Below, piece by piece: positions 17,740 to 24,963 of a stretch of 64,000 nt of DNA. The position numbers and the translations under genes are program-made. Numbering within the stretch: position 1 is the stretch's first letter; each line of letters opens with the position of its first letter. The notes beneath the pieces were generated by a model that was not told the origin of the DNA, made no database searches, and saw only the letters and a program-made list of their open reading frames with translations. This stretch comes from Elusimicrobiota bacterium (GTDB lineage Bacteria; Elusimicrobiota; Elusimicrobia; UBA1565; UBA9628), in assembly GCA_026388095.1 (NCBI GenBank), contig JAPLKL010000044.1, positions 151,648-215,647 of the forward strand. Reading direction: 5' to 3'.

Positions 17740-18756
17740 TCAGCGCATGGTCAGCGACATGATCGCCTTCTGCACGTGGATCCGGTTCTCGGCCTCGTCG
17801 TTGACGATGGAGATCGCGGGATCGTCGATGAGCTCGTTGGTGACTTCCTTGCCGCGCTTGGCCGGCAGGCAGTGCATGTAGTTGGCGCGCGGGTTGGCCT
17901 TCTTGAAGTGCTCGTGGCTGATGCACCAGTCCTTGGCGTACTTGGGGCCGCAGGCCGCGTGCTTCTCGGGGTCGCGGGCCCAGGACTTGGCGTAGATGAC
18001 GTCGGCGCCCTTGGCCGCCTTCCAGATGTCGTGCTCGATGGTGAGCTTGCCGCCGGAGACCTTGGCGGCCTTCTTGGCGAACTCGACGTATTCGGGGTCC
18101 ACGTCGTATACGCCGGGCTCCTTGGGATAGGCCAGGACGATGTTCATGCCCAGCACGGCGCCGGCCGCGATCATGGTCTGCGGCACGCCCGCGGACTTGG
18201 CCCGGTCGTCGTAGGCCCAGGACATGACGATTTTCTTCTTCTTGTAGTCCTCCTTGCCGAACTTCTCCATCATGGTCATGATGTCGGCCATGATCTGGCA
18301 GGGGTGCTCCTTGTCGTCGAGCATGTTGATGACCGGGATGCTGGCGTCCTTGGCGATGGCGCGCAGGACCTCGCGGGCGTCGCCGTACTTGTAGCTCTCC
18401 GCGCCCATCTGGGCCTTGAGGTTGTAGAGGCGGATGGAGAAGCCGGCCAGGAACCGGCTGATCATCGCCCCGGTGTCCTTCCAGGATTCCTTGTTCTTGA
18501 GCTGGAGCTGCTCCGGGGTGTAGTACTGGCCGTGGCCGCCGAGCTGGGTGATGCCGGTCTCGAAAGAGATGCGGGTGCGGGTGGAAGGCGAGGCGAAGAG
18601 CATCCCCAGGCTCTTGCCGCGCAGGATGTGGCTGTGGTCCTCGCCGATGGCGACGCGGCGCTTGAGGTCGAAGGCCACGTCGAAGATGGTCTCCAGCTCT
18701 TCCTTGCTGAAATCCATGACGCTGATGAAATCCTTGCCCTTCATGTTGGTGATCAT
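17740..18756 (-). CDS. Ornithine-carbamoyltransferase-family enzyme, YgeW-like (paralogue A)
   Basis: 338 residues. The carbamoyl-phosphate site is S58-T59-R60-T61 in FASPSTRTRISFE; DKEHPCQIMADIMT and MHCLPAKRGKEVTNEL (H295-C296-L297-P298) are OTC-type. After IVMSWAYDDR comes an extra loop (AKSAGVPQTMIAAGAVLGM), the place where YgeW and N-acyl-ornithine carbamoyltransferases carry their knot. The amino-acid-binding loop differs from true OTCs, so ornithine may not be the substrate. Its C-terminal ENRIHVQKAIMSLTM recurs in the paralogue at 21454. GGAGGAG precedes the start. It follows the leftward YgeY gene and precedes a strong terminator. Confidence 0.8.
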   Translation of the reverse strand: MITNMKGKDFISVMDFSKEELETIFDVAFDLKRRVAIGEDHSHILRGKSLGMLFASPSTRTRISFETGITQLGGHGQYYTPEQLQLKNKESWKDTGAMISRFLAGFSIRLYNLKAQMGAESYKYGDAREVLRAIAKDASIPVINMLDDKEHPCQIMADIMTMMEKFGKEDYKKKKIVMSWAYDDRAKSAGVPQTMIAAGAVLGMNIVLAYPKEPGVYDVDPEYVEFAKKAAKVSGGKLTIEHDIWKAAKGADVIYAKSWARDPEKHAACGPKYAKDWCISHEHFKKANPRANYMHCLPAKRGKEVTNELIDDPAISIVNDEAENRIHVQKAIMSLTMR

Positions 18757-18834
18757 TCCCTTATCTCCTCCCTGTTATGATGCGCGGCAGAGCCGTACCT
18801 TAACATTTCTGCGCGATTTTGCGCAACAGCGAGG

Positions 18835-20103
18835 CTACTTCTTCAGGAGCTCGGAGACGATGCCGACATAGCCCTGGAAGGCCTTCTTCATCTGCTCGAT
18901 CTCTATGTATTCGTTGGTGGTGTGAGCCAGGGATTCCAACGAGGGGCCGAAGCCGACGACCTGGCAGTCCCGGTCGGGGAACAGCCCCCGGTATTTCACC
19001 ACGGCGCTGCCGTCGGTGCAGAAGCTGTAGGCCCCGATCTCGACCGGGAGCCCCATCTTCTGCAAGCCCAGCTTGGCCCGCGCCACGATCTCATCGGCCT
19101 CGCCGGCCTGCCAGGCGGGGGCGAATTTGGTCTGCTTGATGCGCACTCCCGTATAGGTCGTGCACTCGTCCTGCGCGTACTCTATGATGGGGTCCTTGAA
19201 GGACGGATAGAGCCGCTTGCCGTGCGAGACCACCGGCTCCATGTTGTCCCGGACCAGCTTGAGGATGGACTCCTCCGTGTCTCCGGGTAAGGTCCTGACG
19301 TCATAGGTGAGCTCCACCTCGTTGGGGACGGTGGAGTTGCCGCCCCGTCCGTCGATGCCGCCGCCGCCGCCCACCGGGATCTTGATGTCGGTGGGCACGA
19401 TGTTGCGCTTGCCCAGCAGGCCGACCGCCTCGGAGCGGTACCAGACGTGGAAGGCCTCGATGATGAAGGCGACCTGCTCCAGGGGGTTGACCGTGCTCCG
19501 GCCCACGGAGGCATGCTTGCCGTGGCCGAACACGCTGATCAAGATCTCGCCCCGGCCTCTCTGGGCGATGTTCAGCCGGCATTCGGAGGCCTCGCCGACG
19601 ATGACGTAGTCCGGCTGGAGCTTCTTCAAGGCCTCCAGGAAGCAGACGCCCTCGAAGAGCTCCTCCACGACGGTGCCGACCAGGTAGATCTCCCCGGCGC
19701 AGCCCTTGGGGGCGAGGCTCTTGAGGAACGCGGCCGCGCCGAACATGGTGGCGAAGGCGCCCTTCATGTCCGAGGCGCCCCGGCCGTAGAGCTTCTGGTC
19801 CTTGATGGTCGCAGAATGGGTGCTGGTCTCGGCGTCCCATTTGGAGGGCTCGGCGTTGACCGTGTCGAGGTGGCCGGTGAGCACCACCTTCTTGCCTTTG
19901 CCGTCGCCTATGACCACCTTGCCGATGAAATTGCCCATCCGGTCGCTGTAGGCCTCGTCGAAGCCCAGCTTCGTGGCTTCCCTGATGCAGAGCTCGACCA
20001 CGGATTTTTCCTGGTCGGAGAGGCTTTTCTGCTGGATGAGCTTCTGCGCGAAGCTCACGACGCTGGAGAAGTCATGGTCCTTCAGGGCGGACAGCAGTTT
20101 CAT
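18835..20103 (-). CDS. ygeY: YgeY-type M20 family hydrolase (leftward copy)
   Basis: 422-residue dinuclear zinc hydrolase of the M20/DapE superfamily, closest in style to YgeY, the hydrolase encoded beside ygeW in E. coli and anaerobes. Metal-site motifs are VVLTGHLDTVNA, YGRGASDMKGAFA, VGTVVEELFEG and a late ESLAHTTNEYIEIEQ His. The dimerisation domain contains GHGKHASVGRS. Starts further upstream are open but only the ATG at 20103 has GGAGG at 7-nt spacing. It is divergent from a second, distinct YgeY gene at 20171. Likely substrates are ureido or amide compounds; this is inferred from context. Confidence 0.8.
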   Translation of the reverse strand: MKLLSALKDHDFSSVVSFAQKLIQQKSLSDQEKSVVELCIREATKLGFDEAYSDRMGNFIGKVVIGDGKGKKVVLTGHLDTVNAEPSKWDAETSTHSATIKDQKLYGRGASDMKGAFATMFGAAAFLKSLAPKGCAGEIYLVGTVVEELFEGVCFLEALKKLQPDYVIVGEASECRLNIAQRGRGEILISVFGHGKHASVGRSTVNPLEQVAFIIEAFHVWYRSEAVGLLGKRNIVPTDIKIPVGGGGGIDGRGGNSTVPNEVELTYDVRTLPGDTEESILKLVRDNMEPVVSHGKRLYPSFKDPIIEYAQDECTTYTGVRIKQTKFAPAWQAGEADEIVARAKLGLQKMGLPVEIGAYSFCTDGSAVVKYRGLFPDRDCQVVGFGPSLESLAHTTNEYIEIEQMKKAFQGYVGIVSELLKK

Positions 20104-20170
20104 GGGAGCGCCTCCGATCATTCCGGGTCGCGTGGACATAAGGGTATAATACAAATCCAGGAGGCGCAAA
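20104..20170. promoter_or_regulatory. Shared divergent control region of the two YgeY/YgeW arms
   Basis: 67 bp separate the two YgeY genes. TATAAT (20145-20150) with AGGAGG just before the rightward ATG serves the right arm. The near-symmetrical GTATAATAC (minus-strand reading GTATTATAC) could supply the leftward -10. Both arms would then share one regulatory window; no larger operator palindrome stands out. Confidence 0.5.
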
Positions 20171-21364
20171 ATGGACCGAACCAAGGCTTTAGGCCGGATA
20201 TTGGAGCGCGACCGCGGCCGGATGGTCGAGTTCCTGCGCGACATCATCGCTTTGCCCAGCCCCAGCGGGGGCGAAGGCAAGGTGGCGCGGAGGACCGTCC
20301 AAGAGATGAAGGCGTGCGGCTTCGCCAAGGCCTTCGTGGACAAGATCGGCAACGCGGTGGGCGTGATGGGCTCGGGCAAGCCCGTGATCCTCTTCGATGC
20401 GCACATGGACACGGTCGGCATCCACGACCGGAGCCTGTGGAAGTGCGACCCCTATAAGGGGAAGGTCGACGCCAAGTACGTGTACGGACGCGGCGCGGCC
20501 GAGAACAAGGGCGCGCTGGCCTCCATCATCTACGGCGCCAAGGCCATGCGCGAGGCCGGTCTGCTGGCCGGGACCGTGATCGTCACGGGCAGCACGCTCG
20601 AGGAGGACTGCGACGGCCTGGGCTTGTGGTACGCTTTGGCCAAGACGGGCTTGAAGCCCGAGGCGGTGGTGATAGGGAAATTCACGGAGCTCAAGGTCAT
20701 GCGCGGCCAGCGCGGCCGCATGGAGATCCAGGCCACGGTGCCGGGGAGATCCTGCCACGCCTCCACCCCGCAAGAAGGGGTCAATCCCATCTACGCGGCC
20801 CTGCCGCTCATCGCGGGCATCGAGAAGCTGGATCCGAGGCTCAAGAGAGACGCGTTCTTGGGCAAGGGCACCATCGCGGTCACGCAGATCAGCGTCAAGA
20901 GCCCGGGCTTCAACCGGCTGGGGCACGAGGTGCGGCTGTCCATCGACCGTCGGCTGACGGCCGGGGAGACCAAGGAGCTCGCGCTGCGCCAGATCCGCGC
21001 TTTGCCGGGCGCGAAAGGCGCCAAGGTGGAGACGCTGTTCTACGAGAAACCGGCCTCGACGGGGCTGGTGCAGAAGACTGAGAAGTACTTCCCCGGCTGG
21101 TCCATGCCCGAGGACTGCCGGGTCGTCCGGGCGGCCAAGCGGGCCGCGGCGGCGGCTCTGGGCGCCCCGCCCGTGGTGGACAAGTGGACGGTGAGCTCCA
21201 ACGGTGTCTCCTCCTGCGGCTTGCTGGGCATCCCGAGCGTGGGATTCGGCCCGGGGGAGAAGCGGTTCCTGCACAACTATGAGGACCGCATCGCCATAGC
21301 GGACCTGGTCAAGGCGGCCAGGTTCTACGCCCTGTATCCTGGGGCGTACCAGGCCTCCAAATAG
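20171..21364 (+). CDS. ygeY: YgeY-type M20 family hydrolase (rightward copy)
   Basis: 397-residue M20 metallohydrolase. Visible metal-binding segments are VILFDAHMDTVGI, YGRGAAENKGALA, GSTLEEDCDGLGL (Glu-Glu catalytic pair) and FLHNYEDRIAI. The lid domain has PGRSCHASTPQEGVNPIYAA. The pattern agrees with the YgeY 'selenium metabolism-linked hydrolase' family better than with ArgE or DapE. It is only moderately similar to the divergent copy, so this is an old duplication. It heads the arm carrying carbamoyltransferase, carbamate kinase and two PLP enzymes. Confidence 0.82.
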   Translation: MDRTKALGRILERDRGRMVEFLRDIIALPSPSGGEGKVARRTVQEMKACGFAKAFVDKIGNAVGVMGSGKPVILFDAHMDTVGIHDRSLWKCDPYKGKVDAKYVYGRGAAENKGALASIIYGAKAMREAGLLAGTVIVTGSTLEEDCDGLGLWYALAKTGLKPEAVVIGKFTELKVMRGQRGRMEIQATVPGRSCHASTPQEGVNPIYAALPLIAGIEKLDPRLKRDAFLGKGTIAVTQISVKSPGFNRLGHEVRLSIDRRLTAGETKELALRQIRALPGAKGAKVETLFYEKPASTGLVQKTEKYFPGWSMPEDCRVVRAAKRAAAAALGAPPVVDKWTVSSNGVSSCGLLGIPSVGFGPGEKRFLHNYEDRIAIADLVKAARFYALYPGAYQASK

Positions 21365-21403
21365 GGCCGGTCCCGCCCATGGACTTTCCCACCGGAAATG
21401 CTC

Positions 21404-21409
21404 TATAAT
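21404..21409 (+). promoter_or_regulatory. -10 box before the YgeW-like gene
   Basis: TATAAT 45 nt before the ATG at 21454, with a TGGACT -35-like hexamer 18 nt upstream (21380-21385) and an AAGGAG ribosome binding site before the start. This gives the carbamoyltransferase-carbamate kinase genes a promoter independent of the YgeY gene. Confidence 0.55.
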
Positions 21410-21453
21410 CCGAAGAGCCGGAACAGGCGCAAATATCTAAGGAGAGGAACCCC

Positions 21454-22515
21454 ATGAATCTATTTGGAAAGCACCTCGTCTGCACGCAGGAGTGGAGCGT
21501 GGAAGAGCTGGAGGCCGTGCTGGGACTGGCGGCCGAGATGAAGAAGGACCGCTTCTCGTCCAAGTACACATCGATCCTGCAGCACAAGACTTTCTTCATG
21601 TTCTTCTACAACCCCTCGGTGCGCACCCGCCAATCGTTCGAGTGCGCGGCCACCGAGCTCGGCGCCCATGCCCAGTTCCTGGAACCTTCCGCCATGCGCC
21701 TGAAGACCAGCAAGTCCGCCGGCGAGACCATCGAGGACGCGGCCAAGGTCATGAGCCGCTACGCCTGCGGCCTGGGCATCCGCATCCTGGAAGACAAGGT
21801 CCAGCAATACGGCGACGGGGACAAGTTGCTGCGGGAGTACTGCCAGCACGGCTCCATCCCGATCGTCAGCATGGCCCACGACAAGTTCCACCCCTGCCAG
21901 GGCCTGGCCGACGTGCAGGGCGCGCGCGAGCATCTGGGCAGCATCAAGGGCAAGAAGCTCCTCATGGTCTGGGGCCACGGCGCCCTGGCCCGCTCCTGGT
22001 GCAGCGTGCAGGAGAGCATCCTCATCAACTCGCGCCTGGGCATGAACGTGACCTTGGCCAATCCCAAGGGCTACGACCTCGACCCCGAGGTCATCGCCAA
22101 CGTCAAGAAGAACTGCCAGGCCGCCGGCACCAAGTTCGAGATGACCAACGAGCCCGTGGAGTGCTACCGCGGCGCGGACATCGTCTACTCCCGCAACTGG
22201 ATGAGCCCCCACGCCTACGATCCGGAGAAGGGCTTCCAGAAGCAGCCGGAGATCGAGGCCGCGCTCAAGTACACGGACTGGATCACCGACTCCAAGAAGA
22301 TGGCGCTCACCAACAACGCCCTCTACACGCACCCCATGCCGGTGGACCGCGGCCATGAGGTTTCGGACGAGGTCTGCAGCGGCCCGCGCTCCATCATCTA
22401 CGACGTGGCCGAGAACCGCCTGCACGCTCAGAAGGCCATCATGGCCTTGACCATGAGCAAGTTCGACTACAAGCCGTCGGGCAAGCCCGCCGGCAAGCAG
22501 CGCGTGGCGGCATAG
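21454..22515 (+). CDS. ygeW: Knotted carbamoyltransferase, YgeW/acylornithine type (paralogue B)
   Basis: 353 residues. The phosphate loop reads P54-S-V56-R-T-R, with Val where OTC/ATCase have Thr; acyl-ornithine carbamoyltransferases have SLRTR. HDKFHPCQGLADV is the carbamoyl-phosphate segment. LMVWGHGALARSWCSVQESI holds the extended loop expected for the knot. The usual HCLP (OTC) or HPLP (ATCase) is H293-P-M-P, preceded by ALTNNALYTH as in acyl-ornithine enzymes. In the direction of catabolism it would phosphorolyse a ureido compound to carbamoyl phosphate for the carbamate kinase that starts 8 bp downstream. Substrate is unproven. Confidence 0.82.
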   Translation: MNLFGKHLVCTQEWSVEELEAVLGLAAEMKKDRFSSKYTSILQHKTFFMFFYNPSVRTRQSFECAATELGAHAQFLEPSAMRLKTSKSAGETIEDAAKVMSRYACGLGIRILEDKVQQYGDGDKLLREYCQHGSIPIVSMAHDKFHPCQGLADVQGAREHLGSIKGKKLLMVWGHGALARSWCSVQESILINSRLGMNVTLANPKGYDLDPEVIANVKKNCQAAGTKFEMTNEPVECYRGADIVYSRNWMSPHAYDPEKGFQKQPEIEAALKYTDWITDSKKMALTNNALYTHPMPVDRGHEVSDEVCSGPRSIIYDVAENRLHAQKAIMALTMSKFDYKPSGKPAGKQRVAA

Positions 22516-22523
22516 GGGGGCTT

Positions 22524-23627
22524 ATGGCTAAGAAGAACCTGAGGATATTCGCGTTCGGCGGCAACGAGGTCTCGCCGGTGGGCTTGAAGGACGCCAAGAC
22601 CGGCAAGGACCTCATCCCGGACGTCGCCCTGCAGTGGCAGAAGACGGCGCAGACCTGCAAGCTGGTGGCGGACATCATCGAGAGGCACCCCGACGACCTC
22701 TACGTCATGACCCACGGCAACGGGCCGCAGGTGGGCAACATCCTCCTGCGCGCCGAGCACTCCCGCTCCATCCTGCCGTCCTTGCCGCTCGACGTCTGCG
22801 GCGCGGACAGCCAGGGCGCCATGGGCTACATGCTGGGCCTGCTCGCCAGCGAACTGCAGACGCGTGGCATAAACAAGCAGGTCGCCGCCTTGGTGACCCA
22901 GGTGGTGGTGGACCGCAACGACCCGGACTTCCAGACCCCGTCCAAGTACGTGGGGCCGACCTACAGCAAGGAAGAGGCCCTGGACCGCAAGGCCAAGGAC
23001 GGCTGGGCCGTCAAGCTCTACAAGAAGGACGCCTCGGGCCAGGAGCTCTGGCGCCGCGTGGTCCCGTCCCCGGTCCCGACCGACATCGTGGAGATCGACG
23101 CGGTGGAGGCCCTCATCAAGGCCGGCATCATCCCCGTGACGGTCGGCGGAGGGGGGATCCCGGTATCCGTGGTCGCTCCGACGACGGAAGGGAGCCAGGA
23201 CGTCTACACCTGCAACTACGACATCAAGTTCAAGAAGGCCAAGGGCAAGCCGGCGAAGATCTATTCCGGCGTGGAGGCCGTCATCGACAAGGACCTGGCC
23301 TCGGCGCTCTTGGGCAACATGCTGCTGAGAAGGGCCAAGGCGCGCGGCGAGGAATACCTGGTGACGCTCACCATCTTCACGGGTGAGGACGGCGCCAAGC
23401 TCAACTACCAGAAGCCGGACCAGGTGGACCTGCGCAAGCTGACCCTCAAGGAAGCCCAGGAGATCTACAACCGCAAGCCGTGCCCTTTCCCGGCCGGAAG
23501 CATGGGGCCGAAGATCAAGGCCGCCATCAAGTTCATCGAGGAGGGCGGGCAGGCGGCCTACATCAGCAAGACCGAGCTCTTCGACAAGACCTTGGTCGGG
23601 ACCGCGGGCACGACGATAGTCCCGTAA
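22524..23627 (+). CDS. arcC: Carbamate kinase
   Basis: Converts carbamoyl phosphate + ADP to ATP + carbamate, the energy-yielding step of arginine-deiminase-like and YgeW-type pathways. Motifs include FAFGGNEVSP, THGNGPQVGNILLR, RRVVPSPVPTDIVEI, VGGGGIPVSVV, GVEAVIDKDLASALLG and FPAGSMGPKIKAAIKFI. At 367 residues it is ~50 longer than typical enzymes (~310); extra residues lie near 150-170 and 225-245 (TTEGSQDVYTCNYDIKFKKA). It starts 8 bp after the carbamoyltransferase stop, so the two are surely co-expressed. Confidence 0.95.
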   Translation: MAKKNLRIFAFGGNEVSPVGLKDAKTGKDLIPDVALQWQKTAQTCKLVADIIERHPDDLYVMTHGNGPQVGNILLRAEHSRSILPSLPLDVCGADSQGAMGYMLGLLASELQTRGINKQVAALVTQVVVDRNDPDFQTPSKYVGPTYSKEEALDRKAKDGWAVKLYKKDASGQELWRRVVPSPVPTDIVEIDAVEALIKAGIIPVTVGGGGIPVSVVAPTTEGSQDVYTCNYDIKFKKAKGKPAKIYSGVEAVIDKDLASALLGNMLLRRAKARGEEYLVTLTIFTGEDGAKLNYQKPDQVDLRKLTLKEAQEIYNRKPCPFPAGSMGPKIKAAIKFIEEGGQAAYISKTELFDKTLVGTAGTTIVP

Positions 23628-23635
23628 CGGCGATG

Positions 23636-23692
23636 AAAGCCCCCCGCGTCGGCCCGGCCCTGTGGGCGGGACGGCGCGGGGGCTTCCTTTTG
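23636..23692 (+). terminator. Intra-operon hairpin (terminator or attenuator)
   Basis: AAAGCCCCCCGCGTC pairs with GACGGCGCGGGGGCTT around a ~20-nt inner loop, followed by CCTTTT. It sits between carbamate kinase and the threonine-synthase-like gene. Because the downstream genes have no clear promoter of their own, it probably lowers rather than ends their expression. Confidence 0.65.
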
Positions 23693-23706
23693 CGAGGAGG
23701 GCTCTG

Positions 23707-24954
23707 ATGAAGGTGGAGACCGGCAGCGTGGTGGGATTCAGATGCGTCCGATGCGGCAAAGATGCCCCGGACGCCAAGGGCTACGTCTGCCCGGCCTGCT
23801 CGGGCAACCTGGACGTGGTCTATGACTATAAGGCCGTGAAGGAGAGGCTCACCCGCAAGAGCCTGGAGCAGAACCCCGACCGGAGCGTCTGGCGCTACAA
23901 GGACATCCTGCCCATCGCCCGGTACCAGGGCGTGCCTATCGTCCACATCGGCTGGACCCCGCTCTACAAGGCCGAGCGCCTGGGCCGCGACCTGGGGCTG
24001 GCGAACCTCTATCTCAAGGACGACGGCCGCAACCCCAGCGCCTCCTTCAAGGACCGGGCCGGAGCCGTGGCCGTGGCCAAGGCCCTGGAGCTGGGCGAGA
24101 GGACCATCACCGGCGCCTCCACCGGCAACGCGGCCTCATCCATGGCCTGCCTCACGGCCGGGCTGGGCTTGAAGACCATCATATTCCTGCCTGAGAAGGC
24201 TCCCGTCGCCAAGATCGCCCAGCTCCTGGTCTTCGGGGCCACGGTCATCGCGGTCAAGGGCACCTACGACCAGGCCTTCGACCTGTGCCTCAAGGCCACC
24301 GAGGAGTTCGGGTGGTACAACCGCAATACGGGCCATAACCCTTTCACCCGCGAGGGCAAGAAGACCTGCTCCTTCGAACTCGTCGAGCAGCTGGGCTGGC
24401 AGTGCCCGGACAAGGTCTTCGTCCCCGTGGGCGACGGCAACATCATCAGCGGCATCTGGAAGGGCTTCAAGGACTTCCACGCGCTCGGCCTCATCGACCG
24501 CCTGCCGCAGCTGGTGGCGGTGCAGGCCGCGGGCAGCGACGCGGTCAAGCGCGCCTTCGAATCCGACGGGGTCATCCGGCCGGTGAGCGGCGACACGCTC
24601 GCGGACAGCATCTCCGTGAGCGTGCCGCGCGACGGGGAAGCCGCGGTCAAGGCCTTGCGGGAATCCAAGGGCTTCGCGGTCTCGGTCACGGACGACGAGA
24701 TCCTGGCCGCGCTGCGCGACACGGCCCGCCGCGAGAGCGTGTTCGGCGAGCCCGCGGGCGTGACCTCGGTGGCGGGCTTGCGCAAGGCCGCGGGTCTGGG
24801 TCTCGTGAAGCGCGACGAGCGGGTCGTGGCCCTCATCACCGGCAATGGCCTCAAGGACGTGGCCAGCGCCATGAAGGCCGTGGGCAAGCCCTACCTCATC
24901 GCGCCCGACGCCGGAGAACTCAAGAAGCTGGTCCGATCGCAGAACATCCAATAG
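23707..24954 (+). CDS. thrC: Threonine-synthase-like PLP enzyme with N-terminal zinc ribbon
   Basis: 415 residues from the ATG at 23707, supported by AGGAGG 6 nt before it. A zinc ribbon has C13-x2-C16 and C28-x2-C31. The fold-type II PLP domain follows, with K115 in NPSASFKDRAG as the Schiff-base lysine and TGASTGNAASSMA as the phosphate-binding loop. Fold and length match threonine synthase (O-phosphohomoserine to threonine). Its position after carbamate kinase and before another fold-type II enzyme is not that of a threonine operon, so an ammonia-lyase or related role in ureido-amino-acid breakdown is possible. Confidence 0.8.
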   Translation: MKVETGSVVGFRCVRCGKDAPDAKGYVCPACSGNLDVVYDYKAVKERLTRKSLEQNPDRSVWRYKDILPIARYQGVPIVHIGWTPLYKAERLGRDLGLANLYLKDDGRNPSASFKDRAGAVAVAKALELGERTITGASTGNAASSMACLTAGLGLKTIIFLPEKAPVAKIAQLLVFGATVIAVKGTYDQAFDLCLKATEEFGWYNRNTGHNPFTREGKKTCSFELVEQLGWQCPDKVFVPVGDGNIISGIWKGFKDFHALGLIDRLPQLVAVQAAGSDAVKRAFESDGVIRPVSGDTLADSISVSVPRDGEAAVKALRESKGFAVSVTDDEILAALRDTARRESVFGEPAGVTSVAGLRKAAGLGLVKRDERVVALITGNGLKDVASAMKAVGKPYLIAPDAGELKKLVRSQNIQ

Positions 24955-24963
24955 GAGAATCCC

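Noticed and set aside
16547..18756. Reading the two leftward carbamoyltransferases as a simple arginine/pyrimidine operon
   Set aside because: A strong terminator and a new promoter separate them, and no argF/argG/argH or carbamoyl-phosphate synthase gene is adjacent.
18835..22515. Selenium-dependent pathway suggested by YgeY being called selenium-metabolism-linked
   Set aside because: No selA, selB, selD, YqeB or YqeC gene and no in-frame TGA in a conserved Cys position is visible here.
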